NCBI GenBank assembly: GCA_965226185.1
Contig: CBDDCT010000007.1
Location: 1,860,001-1,924,000 of the forward strand
DNA from: CBDCYS01 sp965226185
GTDB taxonomy: Bacteria; Acidobacteriota; Terriglobia; Bryobacterales; UBA6623
Length of the DNA stretch: 64,000 bases
Direction of reading: 5' to 3'
Under the pieces are notes generated by a model. It saw nothing but the letters and a program-made list of their open reading frames with translations, made no database searches and had not been told where the DNA came from. The first letter of the stretch is position 1. The number at the start of each line of letters is the position of its first letter. Positions 44,379 through 54,301 of this stretch are shown in pieces. The position numbers were made by a program, and so were the translations under genes.

Positions 44379-44561
44379 ATGACCGGCACCACCATCAGCC
44401 ACTACAAGATCCTGTCCAAGCCCGGCGAAGGCGGGATGGGCGTGGTCTACAAGGCCGAAGACACCCAACTCAGGCGCACCGTCGCCCTGAAGTTCCTCTC
44501 TCGTGAGAGATTGGGGGACGAGGAAGTCAAAGCCCGACTCCTCCGCGAAGCTCGACGATAA
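44379..44561 (+). pseudogene. Ser/Thr kinase N-terminal fragment
   Basis: The 60-residue ORF reads MTGTTISHYKILSKPGEGGM, then GVVYKAEDTQLRRTVALKFL. This is the Gly-rich loop and catalytic Lys region of a Hanks-type kinase. The frame stops before the active site. The Leu/Gly of the usual 'KLGEGGMG' reads KPGEGGMG. The body of the kinase is gone; the next gene (44631) starts 69 bases later. Confidence 0.75.
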
Positions 44562-44630
44562 TGGGAGACCCGAATTACACTGCCGGAAGTTTCGTAACAG
44601 CAGGGGGGGCGGCTTGAGGGTTGACAGGAA

Positions 44631-45827
44631 GTGACGCTCACCAACGAGCAAGAGGAAAGAATTCGGCGTTCACTCGCTTCGCTTGAGATCGAAGTGCCAT
44701 CGTGGGCCTTTGCGAATACGGGCACGCGTTTCGGCAAGTTCTTAGACCCCGGCGCCGCGACGACCCTATCGGAGAAGCTGAGCGACGCTGGACAGGTGCA
44801 TAAGTTAACCGGTTCGAGCCCCCGTGTTGCCGTCCATGTGCTGTGGGATCTCCCCAACGGAGAAGTGGGCGCTTTTGCTCTCGCCGCGGCGGCGCAGAGC
44901 TTTGGCGTCCAGGTGGGATCCATCAACCCGAACGTCTTCGAAGGGCAGGAATACAAGCACGGTTCCCTGGGAAACGGGGACCCCGAAGTTCGCCAAAGGG
45001 CTCTGGACCATATCTTGGAGTGCGTCCGTATCGGGCAGGCCTGCGGCAGCCGCGACGTCTCGTTGTGGTTCGGAGATGGCTCGAATTACCCGGGCACGGC
45101 CAATATCCGTCACCGCCGCAGGTGGTTTTCTCAGGGTCTGCGGAGGGCGCACGAGGCTCTTTCGAAGGATCAGCGGCTGCTGGTGGAATACAAGCCGTTT
45201 GAGCCGGCCTTTTACCACACCGACATCGCGGATTGGGGCATGGCGCTGTTGCTGGCCCGCGAAGCAGGTTCGCGGGCGCGGGTCCTCGTGGACACCGGAC
45301 ATCACTATCAAGCGCAAAACGTCGAGCAAATTGTCGCTTGGCTGCTCGAAGAGGAGATGCTGGGAGGATTTCACTTCAACGACCGCCGATATGCCGACGA
45401 CGACTTGACGCTGGGGTCGATCGACCCTTATCAGGTTTTTCGGATCTTTCACGAGCTCCATAGCTTTGCGCACGAACGGGGCGCCGCGCCCGACATTGCC
45501 TACATGGTCGACCAGTCACACAATCTGAAGCCCAAGGTTGCCGAGATGATTCAGACGGTGATGACCGCTCAGGAGCTCTACGCCAAGGCGGCCTTGGTTG
45601 ACCACGAAAAGTTACAGAAGCGTCAGGCTCAGCAAGACTTGATCGGGGCGGAGGAGATCCTCAAGCGAGCGTTTCACAGCGACGTCGTGCCGGCCCTCCA
45701 GGGCTGGCGGCGCTCGCGCGGATTGCCCGAGGACCCGCTCGAGGCCTTCCTCGCCAGCGGCTATCGTGAACAGGTCGTCGAAGAGCGCGCCGAGAAGAAC
45801 CGGGCCTCCGGAGGTTCCTACGCCTGA
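44631..45827 (+). CDS. rhaI: L-rhamnose isomerase
   Basis: This 398-residue protein starts at GTG after AGGAAG. It resembles the Pseudomonas stutzeri-type L-rhamnose isomerase of the xylose-isomerase-like TIM-barrel fold. Likely metal ligands are in LLVEYKPFEPAF (Glu), VLVDTGHHYQAQNVEQIV (Asp, His), GFHFNDRRYADDDLTL (His, Asp) and DIAYMVDQSHNLKP (Asp). It converts L-rhamnose to L-rhamnulose. No rhamnulose kinase or aldolase is near, but the GntP-type permease and sulfatases fit a glycan-use region. Confidence 0.82.
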   Translation: MTLTNEQEERIRRSLASLEIEVPSWAFANTGTRFGKFLDPGAATTLSEKLSDAGQVHKLTGSSPRVAVHVLWDLPNGEVGAFALAAAAQSFGVQVGSINPNVFEGQEYKHGSLGNGDPEVRQRALDHILECVRIGQACGSRDVSLWFGDGSNYPGTANIRHRRRWFSQGLRRAHEALSKDQRLLVEYKPFEPAFYHTDIADWGMALLLAREAGSRARVLVDTGHHYQAQNVEQIVAWLLEEEMLGGFHFNDRRYADDDLTLGSIDPYQVFRIFHELHSFAHERGAAPDIAYMVDQSHNLKPKVAEMIQTVMTAQELYAKAALVDHEKLQKRQAQQDLIGAEEILKRAFHSDVVPALQGWRRSRGLPEDPLEAFLASGYREQVVEERAEKNRASGGSYA

Positions 45828-46168
45828 GAAGTCAAGCCGGGAAGGCGACGTCAACCCGCTCGGCGCCGGCTCCATCGAAATGGAGTCATGGAAACAGAGA
45901 AATAGAATGCGGCACGCGGCTGTCGTGAATCTTGATGCCCGGGACACGGCTGCGTCCGAGTTGCATCGGCGAACGCGGCCACTGATCATTTTCCAGCCGT
46001 CTAGCTGCTGGCGGAGTTCGCGCAGTGCTGGCGAATCAGCGTTGACGCATGCGCGCGCCCGCGGCCAACAAGTGACGGACTTCCCCAAAGGGGTGTATGA
46101 TGTGCGGTTCCGAGCCGCTTCGTCCGCGAACAGGAATCTAGCGGGCGTGTGGCGGAAGAGAGCGCCCT
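45828..46168. other. Intergenic stretch before the GntP-type gene
   Basis: No gene is seen in these 341 bp. A weak promoter can be drawn: GTGACG (46072-46077), an 18-base spacer and TATGAT (46096-46101), 67 bases before the ATG. Confidence 0.35.
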
Positions 46169-47527
46169 ATGCACCCTATTGGAATTCTGCTGATCGCAAT
46201 CGCGGTCGTTTTCCTGCTGATCATTCGGCTCAAGATCAACGCCTTCGTGGCGCTGATTTCCGCCGCGATCGTTATCGGCTTTCTTGCCCCTGAAGTCGCC
46301 CTTACCGACATCATCAAAGAAGTCGGAGAGCGTTTTGGCAGTGTCGTCGGCCGCATCGGCATCGCGATTGCGATGGCGGCGATCATCGGCCAGTGTTTGA
46401 TGGAAAGCGGTGCGGCCGACCGGATCACGCGGAGCTTCGTTGCTTTTCTGGGCGAAAAGTATTCTTCCCTCTCTTTGGTCGTAAGCGGCTATGTGCTCGC
46501 GGTCCCTGTGTTCTCCGACACGGTCTTTTACCTGCTGATCCCGCTGGCGCGAGCGATGAGCGTCCGCCTGGGCGGCAAGCACTTTGTGCTTTACGCCCTC
46601 GCCATCAGCGCCGGGGGGACCGCGACGCACCACTTTGTTCCTCCAACGCCGGGGCCACTGGCCATGGCGGCTACTTTGAACATCGACCTCGGCGTGGTGA
46701 TTCTGGTCGGGTTGTGCGTCGCCGCCCCGGCATCCTTTTTCGGCTGGCTCTACGCCGTCTTTATCGACCGTAAACTCAACATCCCGGTCCGCGAAGCCCC
46801 GGGGCTGTCCTTGGAAGAACTGGAGCGAATCGCCACGCGGTCCGAGGAAGAATTGCCCGGATTCTGGGTTTCGATGACTCCGATTCTGCTGCCGGTCGCG
46901 CTGATCGCCTCGAATACGATCGTCAACACCGTGGCGCCGGAATCCGAGCTGGCCCCGCTGACTGCGTTTTTGGGGAATCCGAGCGTTGCCCTGCTGCTGG
47001 CGGCGGTTTCGGCGGCGTGGGTGCTGACGAAGCAAAAGGGGTTGACATTGAAGCAGTTGTCGAAGCCGATCGAGGGAGCGATATCGAGCGCGGGCGTGAT
47101 CATTCTCATCACGGCGGGCGGCGGCGCTTTTGGGGGAATGCTGGTGCTGGCCGGAGTGGGAGACGCCGTCGGCGGCTTGGCCGAGGGCGCCGGCGTGTCG
47201 CTGCTGGTGCTGGGTTTCTTGCTCGCGGCTCTATTCAAGGTGGCTCAAGGCTCGGGAACGGTCTGCATGATTACGGTTTCGTCGATCATGGCGCCGATGC
47301 TCGCCGCCAGTCCGCCCCCCTATCACGCGGTCTATGTCCTGATGGCAGTCGGGTCTGGCGCTCAAGTCGGCGCCTGGATGAACGACAGCGGCTTTTGGGT
47401 TTACCGCACCATGACCGGACTCACCGAGATCGAGTCACTGAAGACCAAGAGCGCGATGCTGGTCGTGATGGGGTTCGCCGGCTTTCTGACGACGCTGCTG
47501 ATGAGCTGGTTGCTGCCACTGGTGTAG
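46169..47527 (+). CDS. GntP-family permease
   Basis: This 452-residue protein has 12 or more hydrophobic helices and the full length of the family. It resembles the gluconate:H+ symporter family: GRIGIAIAMAAIIGQCLMES, then SGYVLAVPVFSDTVFYLLIP, TATHHFVPPTPGPLAMAATL and AQGSGTVCMITVSSIMAPML. It should import a sugar acid or related compound across the inner membrane. The neighbour rhaI suggests a sugar-related substrate. Confidence 0.85.
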   Translation: MHPIGILLIAIAVVFLLIIRLKINAFVALISAAIVIGFLAPEVALTDIIKEVGERFGSVVGRIGIAIAMAAIIGQCLMESGAADRITRSFVAFLGEKYSSLSLVVSGYVLAVPVFSDTVFYLLIPLARAMSVRLGGKHFVLYALAISAGGTATHHFVPPTPGPLAMAATLNIDLGVVILVGLCVAAPASFFGWLYAVFIDRKLNIPVREAPGLSLEELERIATRSEEELPGFWVSMTPILLPVALIASNTIVNTVAPESELAPLTAFLGNPSVALLLAAVSAAWVLTKQKGLTLKQLSKPIEGAISSAGVIILITAGGGAFGGMLVLAGVGDAVGGLAEGAGVSLLVLGFLLAALFKVAQGSGTVCMITVSSIMAPMLAASPPPYHAVYVLMAVGSGAQVGAWMNDSGFWVYRTMTGLTEIESLKTKSAMLVVMGFAGFLTTLLMSWLLPLV

Positions 47528-47635
47528 GGCGGCCGAGTGGGGCTCGCACACACGGGTGACGGTTCGGTTTCATCGGGAAGGCATTGTATCCGCCCGCTCC
47601 CGCGCCCCATCCGGGGCTTGGCTTTGTGGGGTGTT

Positions 47636-47736
47636 CACCCTGGGTTCCGCTTCGCTCCACCCAGGGCTACGATCCCGCGCCGCTTCGCGGCTCAAGAGCT
47701 CTGGGCTCGAAGACTCCTAAGTAAACAGTATTGGGG
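47636..47736. repeat. Dispersed repeat, module B (copy 3)
   Basis: This is the most complete copy: CACCCTGGGTTCCGCTTCGC with CACCCAGGGCTACGATC, then CGCGCCGCTTCGCGGCTCAA, ending CTAAGTAAACAGTATTGGGG. It lies between the GntP gene and a sulfatase gene. Confidence 0.7.
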
Positions 47737-47800
47737 TGAGGTGCTACACTCTGTTCACTGTAAACTTGTGATATTTGCCTTGCAGTAAGAGAAGTACATC

Positions 47801-49525
47801 ATGAAAATCCACCACACTCCGGTTGGGCGAAAAGCCTGGTTTCAGATCATCATCCTTGCTGTTGCTGCTTTGGGATTCCTTGGTTGCGGCCAGCCGGCGG
47901 AGGAAGCCTTCACGCCTCCGAACATCATTCTGGTCATGACGGATGATCAGGGCTGGGGGCAAGTCGGCTCCCATGGCAACGAGATGATCAACACGCCCCA
48001 TCTCGATCGCCTGGCCTCGGAGAGCGTGGAATTCACGCGCTTTTACGTGTCGCCGGTATGCGCGCCTACCCGCGCCAGCCTGATGACGGGGCGATACAAC
48101 TACCGCACCGGGGTTGTCGACACGTATCTGGGCCGGGCCATGATGCACGGCGATGAGGTGACTCTCGCCGAGATGCTGGGCGACGCCGGCTACCGCACCG
48201 GAATCTTCGGCAAATGGCATCTCGGTGACAACTACCCGCTGCGAGCCATCGATCAAGGATTCCAGCAGGCGCTGATTCACAAGGGCGGAGGCATCGGTCA
48301 GCCGTCAGACCCGCCCGAGACGAGCTATTTCGATCCGATCTTGCAGCACAACGGAGAACAGAAGCAGTTCCAGGGATATTGCACCGACATTTTCTTCGAT
48401 GCCGCCATGCGCTTCGTCGAGCTGAACCGCGATCAGCCGTTCTTCATCTACATTCCGACCAACGCCCCGCATTCCCCCTACGACGTGCCGGACTCCTATA
48501 TCGAACCCTACCGAGCCAAGGGTCTGAACGACAAGGACGCGCGCATCTACGGCATGATCACGAACATCGACGACAACATGGGCAAGCTGGCGGCCAAGCT
48601 CGATGAGCTGGACCTGGCGGCGAACACGATTCTGATCTTCATGACCGACAACGGCCCTACCACGCGGCGTTTCACCGCGGGCCTTCGCGATCAGAAGACG
48701 AGCACGTACGACGGCGGCATCCGTGTGCCTTTTTTCCTGCGATGGCCCTCCGAGTTGCAGGCGGCGAAGGTCGATCACATTGGCGCGCATATCGACGTGG
48801 CCCCCACGCTGCTTGAGGCGGCGCGAGTCGGGGCGCCCGCCTCCGCGGAATTCGACGGCGTGAGTTTGATGCCGCTGTTGCGCGGCGACTCGGCCGGGTG
48901 GCCCGAGCGGACGATCTTCATTCAGTCTCACCGCGGCAACGAGCCGCAACTCTACCGCAACTTCGCCGCGGTCAGCCAGAAATATAAGCTGGTGCAGCCG
49001 CTGAGCTTTCGCGAGCCCGCGCCACCAGACACTCCATTACAGCTTTATGACCTGGAGTCTGATCCGGGTGAGCAAAACGACTTGGCTGGCGAGCGGGCCG
49101 AAGTTCTGGCGGATCTCAAGAAACAGTACGAAGACTGGTTCGAAGACGTGTCGGCGAGCCGCGGCTACGACCCGCCCAAGATCTTCCTCGGAACTGAATA
49201 CGAAAACCCCGTGATTCTGACCCGCCAGGATTGGCGTATGGTGGGGCGCGACGGCTGGGAGGACGGTTACCTCGGGTACTGGGAGGTCGATGTCAAGTCC
49301 GCGGGAAAATACGATATTCGATTCCGGTTTACAAAACAAGAGCGCGCCGGAAGGGCCGAGTTCAAGCTGGGGGACGTTGAGCTGAGCAAGCCGTTCACGC
49401 GGGAGGGCGAATCGGTGACTTTTTCGGATGTTGCGCTTGAAGCAGGTCCCGGAACGCTGGAAGCGCGGCTGATCAGCGGCGGCAAAACCGCCGGCGTCAA
49501 TTATGTGGACGTGAGCAAGCTTTAG
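47801..49525 (+). CDS. Sulfatase, predicted lipoprotein
   Basis: This is a 574-residue protein. A lipoprotein signal ends at AALGFLGCGQ (Cys near residue 29). The sulfatase start PPNIILVMTDDQGWGQVGSH gives metal-binding Asp residues. The activation site SPVCAPTRASLMTGR (CxPxR) has the Cys converted to formylglycine. GIFGKWHLGD and FMTDNGP complete the metal site. The C-terminal 100 or so residues form an extra beta domain. It removes sulfate from a sugar or aryl ester in the cell envelope. No sulfatase-maturating enzyme is in the window. Confidence 0.88.
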   Translation: MKIHHTPVGRKAWFQIIILAVAALGFLGCGQPAEEAFTPPNIILVMTDDQGWGQVGSHGNEMINTPHLDRLASESVEFTRFYVSPVCAPTRASLMTGRYNYRTGVVDTYLGRAMMHGDEVTLAEMLGDAGYRTGIFGKWHLGDNYPLRAIDQGFQQALIHKGGGIGQPSDPPETSYFDPILQHNGEQKQFQGYCTDIFFDAAMRFVELNRDQPFFIYIPTNAPHSPYDVPDSYIEPYRAKGLNDKDARIYGMITNIDDNMGKLAAKLDELDLAANTILIFMTDNGPTTRRFTAGLRDQKTSTYDGGIRVPFFLRWPSELQAAKVDHIGAHIDVAPTLLEAARVGAPASAEFDGVSLMPLLRGDSAGWPERTIFIQSHRGNEPQLYRNFAAVSQKYKLVQPLSFREPAPPDTPLQLYDLESDPGEQNDLAGERAEVLADLKKQYEDWFEDVSASRGYDPPKIFLGTEYENPVILTRQDWRMVGRDGWEDGYLGYWEVDVKSAGKYDIRFRFTKQERAGRAEFKLGDVELSKPFTREGESVTFSDVALEAGPGTLEARLISGGKTAGVNYVDVSKL

Positions 49526-49624
49526 GCCGCGGAGCAGTGCCGGCTCGGAAAGCTACTACCTAACCCGGACCAGCCGTAACCAAATAGGGCACGTTGGGCA
49601 TTCTCGAACGGTGTTGCGTTTGGC

Positions 49625-49652
49625 GGACTTGACCCCAGGCTTGCGCCTGGGG
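49625..49652 (+). repeat. Short hairpin repeat shared with 29007-29036
   Basis: CTTGACCCCAGGCTTGCG is followed by CCTGGGG. The 8 bp stem (49633-49640 with 49645-49652) encloses TTGC. The match with the inverse copy at 29 kb includes the CTTGA leader. Confidence 0.55.
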
Positions 49653-49932
49653 CTCTGTTGCTGCTTTCCCGGGACTCAACACCAAAAGCGCTAAGTAAAG
49701 AGGATTACCCGCGTCCATGACAAGACCAGCCATCGACCGCCGAGAGTTTCTGCAAAGCTTCGGAGCCGCCGCACTTCTGGCTTCGAGTTGCGGCAGCGCA
49801 CCGTCCCCGACTGGTGAAAGCGCCGCTCCCAAACAGCCCAACATCATCCTCATCATGGCCGACGACATGGGGTTCTCCGACATCGGCTGCTACGGCGGCG
49901 AGATCTCAACTCCGAACCTGGACCGGCTGGCC

Positions 49933-51367
49933 GAGGATGTCCAGAATTCCGTTGAAACGCGCGGCTCTCCAGAACTTGTAGTTTACGCCGCTTGGGCCTG
50001 GGCCGGAGGCGGCGGCGACAGTCTGCCGAGCTGGTCGAGTAATTTCGGCAAGTGCCGGTAGCCTTTGACCCGCCGGAAGCTTTTCTCGGCCAGCCACAGA
50101 CCCGCGCCCACCCAACGCTCGCGCTGATCGCCTCCCCGCCAGCGCTTCACCCGGCCGCAGACGCGGTCCACCACCGAGAAGGCCGACTCGATCGGGTTCG
50201 TCGTCGCCAGCGTACAACGCAGCAGATCGTCGAGTCCGAGCCGGTGCATCGTCAGCGTTTCCTCTCTCCCCTCTTCGAGCGAACGCGCCGCCGACGGATT
50301 CAACTCCAGCAACTCGCGATGCAGCTTCTCCAAGGCCGCCTTGGCGTCCGCGCAGCTTGACATCGCATAAGCGTTCGCCATCTTGCGGTCCACCGATTCG
50401 CGGTATGGCTCCGGCAAATGGCCGGTCACGTTGCGGCGCTTGTGCATTTGACAGCGCTGGATCGGCGCCGTCTTGCCCGCGTGCTTACGGACCGCCTTCG
50501 TCAGCGCCTTCGCGCCGTCGAGCACATACAGCATCGGCGCCGAGAAATCGACGCCACGCCCGGCCAAATCCTCCAGCAATTCGCCCGCCACCGTGGTGTT
50601 CTCGCTCGCTCCCTGCCGCAGCCCCAGAACCGTTTTCGACCCGTCCCTGGCCACTCCCAGCGCCGCCACCAGGTGCTGGCCCTTGAACTCAATGCCGTCG
50701 ATGTAGATGACGCAGAGTTTGAGTTTATCGAGAGGGCGCTCTAAAAGTTCGCGCAGTTTCTCTCGGCTGGTGCGCACGAAATGCTCACTCACCGCTGACT
50801 TTTCGATGCCATAGGCGGCGGCAAACTCCCGCACGGCTTTCGAGTAATTCCGTGTCGAGAGCCCGAGCATGAGCTTGTCCCAAACGGCGTCGTCGAGCGG
50901 CTCGGAGCGGCGGAACAACGCATAGCTGCCCAGGGATTGTTCGTGGCCGTCGTCGCTGCGCAGCCGCGGCCGCTGAATGGGGACCTTCTGTCCATCGACG
51001 ACGAGGAAGCCTTGCTCGCGGCCCCAGCGGTAGGGCTGCTCGGCTTGGCGCCGCTGGTAGTGCTCGCCAGCGAGCTGGCGCACTTCGTTGTCCATGATGA
51101 GCTGCATCAGCTCCAGGCCTGCCTGGCGCATCAGCTCGCCGACGCTTTGCTGCAGGGCGGCGGCGACTTCTTTGAGCGGCAGGTGCAGTTGCCGTTCCTG
51201 CCCGGATTCTTCGGCTTGCTTGTGGAATTGGCGAACGGCTTGTTCGCGGTCAATCTGGTATCGTTTCTTCATAGCGACTCTCCTTTTTCGAAAATGAAAA
51301 ACATCACTCCGAGCCTAACGGCTCGGACTGGAGAGTCGCTACTTTCCACGAACTATCGGACATCCTC
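49933..51367 (-). mobile_element. IS256-family insertion sequence
   Basis: The element is 1435 bp. The ends GAGGATGTCC (49933-49942) and GGACATCCTC (51358-51367) are perfect inverted repeats. The 8 bp duplication GGCTGGCC is at 49925-49932 and 51368-51375. Eight bases is the usual duplication for IS256. One transposase gene lies on the minus strand. Confidence 0.9.
49983..51272 (-). CDS. IS256-family (mutator-type) transposase
   Basis: This 429-residue transposase follows AAGGAGAG. The DDE core is visible as LKLCVIYIDGIEFKGQHLVA (first Asp), DFSAPMLYVLDGAKALTKAV (second Asp) and CTLATTNPIESAFSVVDRVC with the catalytic Glu. The segment RCQMHKRRNVTGHLPE is typical of the family. The length and catalytic residues look intact, so it may still move. 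Confidence 0.9.
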   Translation of the reverse strand: MKKRYQIDREQAVRQFHKQAEESGQERQLHLPLKEVAAALQQSVGELMRQAGLELMQLIMDNEVRQLAGEHYQRRQAEQPYRWGREQGFLVVDGQKVPIQRPRLRSDDGHEQSLGSYALFRRSEPLDDAVWDKLMLGLSTRNYSKAVREFAAAYGIEKSAVSEHFVRTSREKLRELLERPLDKLKLCVIYIDGIEFKGQHLVAALGVARDGSKTVLGLRQGASENTTVAGELLEDLAGRGVDFSAPMLYVLDGAKALTKAVRKHAGKTAPIQRCQMHKRRNVTGHLPEPYRESVDRKMANAYAMSSCADAKAALEKLHRELLELNPSAARSLEEGREETLTMHRLGLDDLLRCTLATTNPIESAFSVVDRVCGRVKRWRGGDQRERWVGAGLWLAEKSFRRVKGYRHLPKLLDQLGRLSPPPPAQAQAA

Positions 51368-52982
51368 GGCTGGCCGAGCGGGGCATTCGCTTTACTCACT
51401 TCTACAACACGGCACGCTGCTGCCCGACCCGAGCGTCACTCCTGACGGGTCTCTACGCGCACCAGGCCGGGATCGGGCACATGGTCAGTGATCGCGGAGT
51501 CCCTTCCTATCAGGGATACCTCAACAACCAGTGCGTCACGATTGCCGAGGCGCTCAAGCCAGGCGGATACACCACGCTCATGTCCGGCAAATGGCATGTC
51601 GGCGAACAGCGGCCTCACTGGCCCACCGACCGGGGCTTCGATCGCTGCTACGGGCTGATTAGCGGCGGCAGCAACTACTTCAAGCTTGACGGCGCGCGGC
51701 AAATGGCCGTGGACGATGAACCGTTTACGCCCGCTGAAGGCTTCTACATGACCGACGCTTTCTCGGACAACGCCGTGAAGTTCATCGCCGAGCATGCTGA
51801 AGACGAAAGCAGCCGGGACAAGCCGTTTTTTCTCTACGTTCCCTATACCGCGCCTCACTGGCCGCTGCACGCCTGGCCGGAAGACATCGCCAAGTACCAA
51901 GGGAAATACATGGCGGGCTGGGACGCGCTCCGGAAAGAACGGCACGCACGCATGATCAAGATGGGGCTGGTCGACGAGAGCTGGCCGATGACTCCCCGCG
52001 ACATGGACGCCCCGGCTTGGGAAGACGCCGGGGACAAGGAACTAGAGGACTTGAAGATGGCGGTCTACGCCGCTCAGATCGACGGCATGGATCAGGGCAT
52101 CGGCAAGATTCTCGACAAGCTGCGTGAAGCCGGCGCCGAAGAGAATACGCTGGTCATGTTCCTGGCCGACAACGGGGGTTGCGCCGAGGAGATCGACATT
52201 CCGAAGGGCACGCCTCGCAATACCTGGGGCGATCCGGACGCGCCTCCGGGTCCCGCCACATCATTCGACAGTTACGGCCTGCCGTGGGCCAATGCCAGCA
52301 ACACGCCATTCCGGCTTTACAAGCATTGGGTGCATGAAGGCGGAATCGCCTCTCCGCTGATTTGCCGCTGGCCCACGGGCATCAAACAGAGCGGCGCGAT
52401 CACCCATGAACCGGGTCACGTGATTGATCTGATGGCGACTTGCCTTGACATTGCCGGAGTGGACTACCCTGACACCTACAACGGCAACCGCATCAAGCCG
52501 CTGGAGGGCAAGAGCCTCCGCCCGGTCTTTGAAAGCGGCAGGCGCCAGGGACACGAAGCCATTTACTGGGAACACGAGGGCAACCGCGCTGTCCGGCAAG
52601 GGCAATGGAAGCTGGTCTCGCGTTACGAGGGAGACCAAGCCAAACACGGTGATTGGGAGCTCTACGATTTAGAAGCCGACCGGACGGAAACGGACGACCT
52701 TTCGAAAGAGCAGCCTGACAAACTAAAGCAACTTGCCACGCTGTACGAGCGATGGGCCGGCCGAGCCGAGGTTGTGCCTTGGGATGAGCTGAACCGGGCA
52801 TCCGGGTGATGCCGCACTGGCGGCCGTTTGATGTGACATTAAGCATTGTTTGGGGGCACTGGCCGGCTCGTCGCGACACACGTTCGGCTGCCGCTTGCCC
52901 ATAAGGCCCCGCCGGGCAGTCGTATGAAGTTCGGGTCGCCGATTTTTTACTTCATCTTGTGGAACTTCCAGCTCGTGATCGG

Positions 52983-54095
52983 CTAACTGCCGCCGAACCA
53001 ATAACCGAGTGCGGCGCCCAAGATCAAGAAAACAACACCGGTGATAACAAGAGCTATTGGCACGGGCATCCGCGCCTTTTGCCCCGCGGGCTGGCCTGGT
53101 TCAAGAGTTGCTCGTCCTTCCACAGTCTCAACGTGCTGCTCCTTTGCATCTCGAACAGATGGTTCTGGCGAACCCGGCGTACGTTGCGGTTTCTCCACAC
53201 CATGCGGCAGCTCTCCCTCCGCTTGAGAGGCCGTCGCAAGCCTCGAGCGATGCTCGGTGACTTCCCGAGTTTTCCGCGCCTCCAATGCCTTGCACAGTCG
53301 CCGCAAGTCCACCAGCAGATCGTCGGCGTGCTGGTAGCGCTCGGCGGGAGCCTTGGCCAGCGCTTTAGCGAGGATGCGGTCCAGCTCCAGCGGCAATCCT
53401 GCCCGTCTGCCAGTGACCGGTTCGTGGGGCTCGTTGATGATGTCGTAGATGATGACTTGCTCATATTCGGCGTCGAACGGCAACTCTCCCGCCAGCATCT
53501 CGTAAAGCACGAAACCGAGGGACCAGACATCGGAACGCCTGTCCGCCGTCTGACCTTGGGCTTGCTCGGGGGACATATAAACCGGCGTCCCGAGAGTCGT
53601 CCCCGACTTGGTGAGCTTGCTGCGGTCAGCGAGATAGGCCAGCCCGAAGTCGGTGATCTTGGGCTCCCCTTTGGGAGTGACCATGATGTTGGCGCTCTTG
53701 ATATCGCGGTGGACGGTCTTGTGTTCGTGAGCTTCCTGCAGGCCCCGCGCGATGCCGGCCGCAATATCGAGAGCTTCTTCCAGCTTCAGCAGCCCGGAGG
53801 CGATCTTGTCTTTCAGGGTCTGGCCCTCAATGTAGGCCATCACGATGAAAATCCGGCCATCAAACTCGTCGATCTCGTGAACGGCGCAGATGTTAGGGTG
53901 ATCCAGTGCCGCCGCAGCCTGCGCCTCACGCAGAAAACGCTCCTTTTCGCTGCTGTCACCGAGCACGTGGGAGGCGAGAAACTTGAGGGCGACGGGGCGC
54001 TTGAGTTTCGTGTCCTCGGCCTTGTAGACGATACCCATCGCTCCCTCGCCGAGTCTTTCGGTGATGCGGTAATGCGAGATGGTTCGGCCGATCAT
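52983..54095 (-). CDS. Membrane-anchored Hanks-type Ser/Thr kinase
   Basis: This 370-residue protein has a complete kinase domain: ITERLGEGAMGIVYKAEDTK, PVALKFLA (Lys), HKTVHRDIKSANIMV (catalytic loop), ITDFGLAYLADRSK (DFG) and MSPEQAQGQTADRRSDVWSL. A polar linker and one membrane helix (VPIALVITGVVFLILGAALG) end the protein. Relatives usually have a sensory propeller or TPR after the helix. Here only three residues follow (GGS), so it is short or truncated. It lies between the sulfatase and the TIGR03437-type gene. Confidence 0.87.
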   Translation of the reverse strand: MIGRTISHYRITERLGEGAMGIVYKAEDTKLKRPVALKFLASHVLGDSSEKERFLREAQAAAALDHPNICAVHEIDEFDGRIFIVMAYIEGQTLKDKIASGLLKLEEALDIAAGIARGLQEAHEHKTVHRDIKSANIMVTPKGEPKITDFGLAYLADRSKLTKSGTTLGTPVYMSPEQAQGQTADRRSDVWSLGFVLYEMLAGELPFDAEYEQVIIYDIINEPHEPVTGRRAGLPLELDRILAKALAKAPAERYQHADDLLVDLRRLCKALEARKTREVTEHRSRLATASQAEGELPHGVEKPQRTPGSPEPSVRDAKEQHVETVEGRATLEPGQPAGQKARMPVPIALVITGVVFLILGAALGYWFGGS

Positions 54096-54301
54096 GGCGC
54101 GCCAAGGAAGCTAGCGCAGATTATATCGCTTCTAACTTCGCCGAAGGCGAGAAAAGAACCCAGGAAAACTGGGGCCGACTTGAAATTGCCCTTGGGGCAG
54201 ACTGTAGCGGAGAGCTTGCCGTCGCCGCTTCGCGGCGATGGACCGGCAGGATTGCCGGCCCCTACTGAGCACCGAGTGACGACCACGGCACGGCTAGCGC
54301 G

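Larger units (their letters stand above)
49717..52809 (+). pseudogene. Sulfatase gene interrupted by an IS256 element
   Basis: The gene starts with a Tat/lipoprotein signal (DRREFLQSFGAAALLASSCG), then QPNIILIMADDMGFSDIGCY and LDRLA at 49932. The IS follows. After it (from 51376) the frame resumes as ERGIRFTHFYNTARCCPTRA with the activation site CCPTR, SLLTGLYAHQAGIGHM, SGKWHVGEQRPHWPTDRGFD and VMFLADNGGCAEE, to 52809. Removing 49933-51375 rejoins LDRLAERGIRF without any change. The activation Cys lies after the insertion, so no active enzyme is made now. The intact product would have been about 550 residues. Confidence 0.9.

Noticed and set aside
46001..47035. A 344-codon minus-strand frame opposite the GntP-type permease.
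   Set aside because: Very rich in Arg, Gln, Asp and His without hydrophobic cores or motifs. The opposite strand encodes a clear permease.
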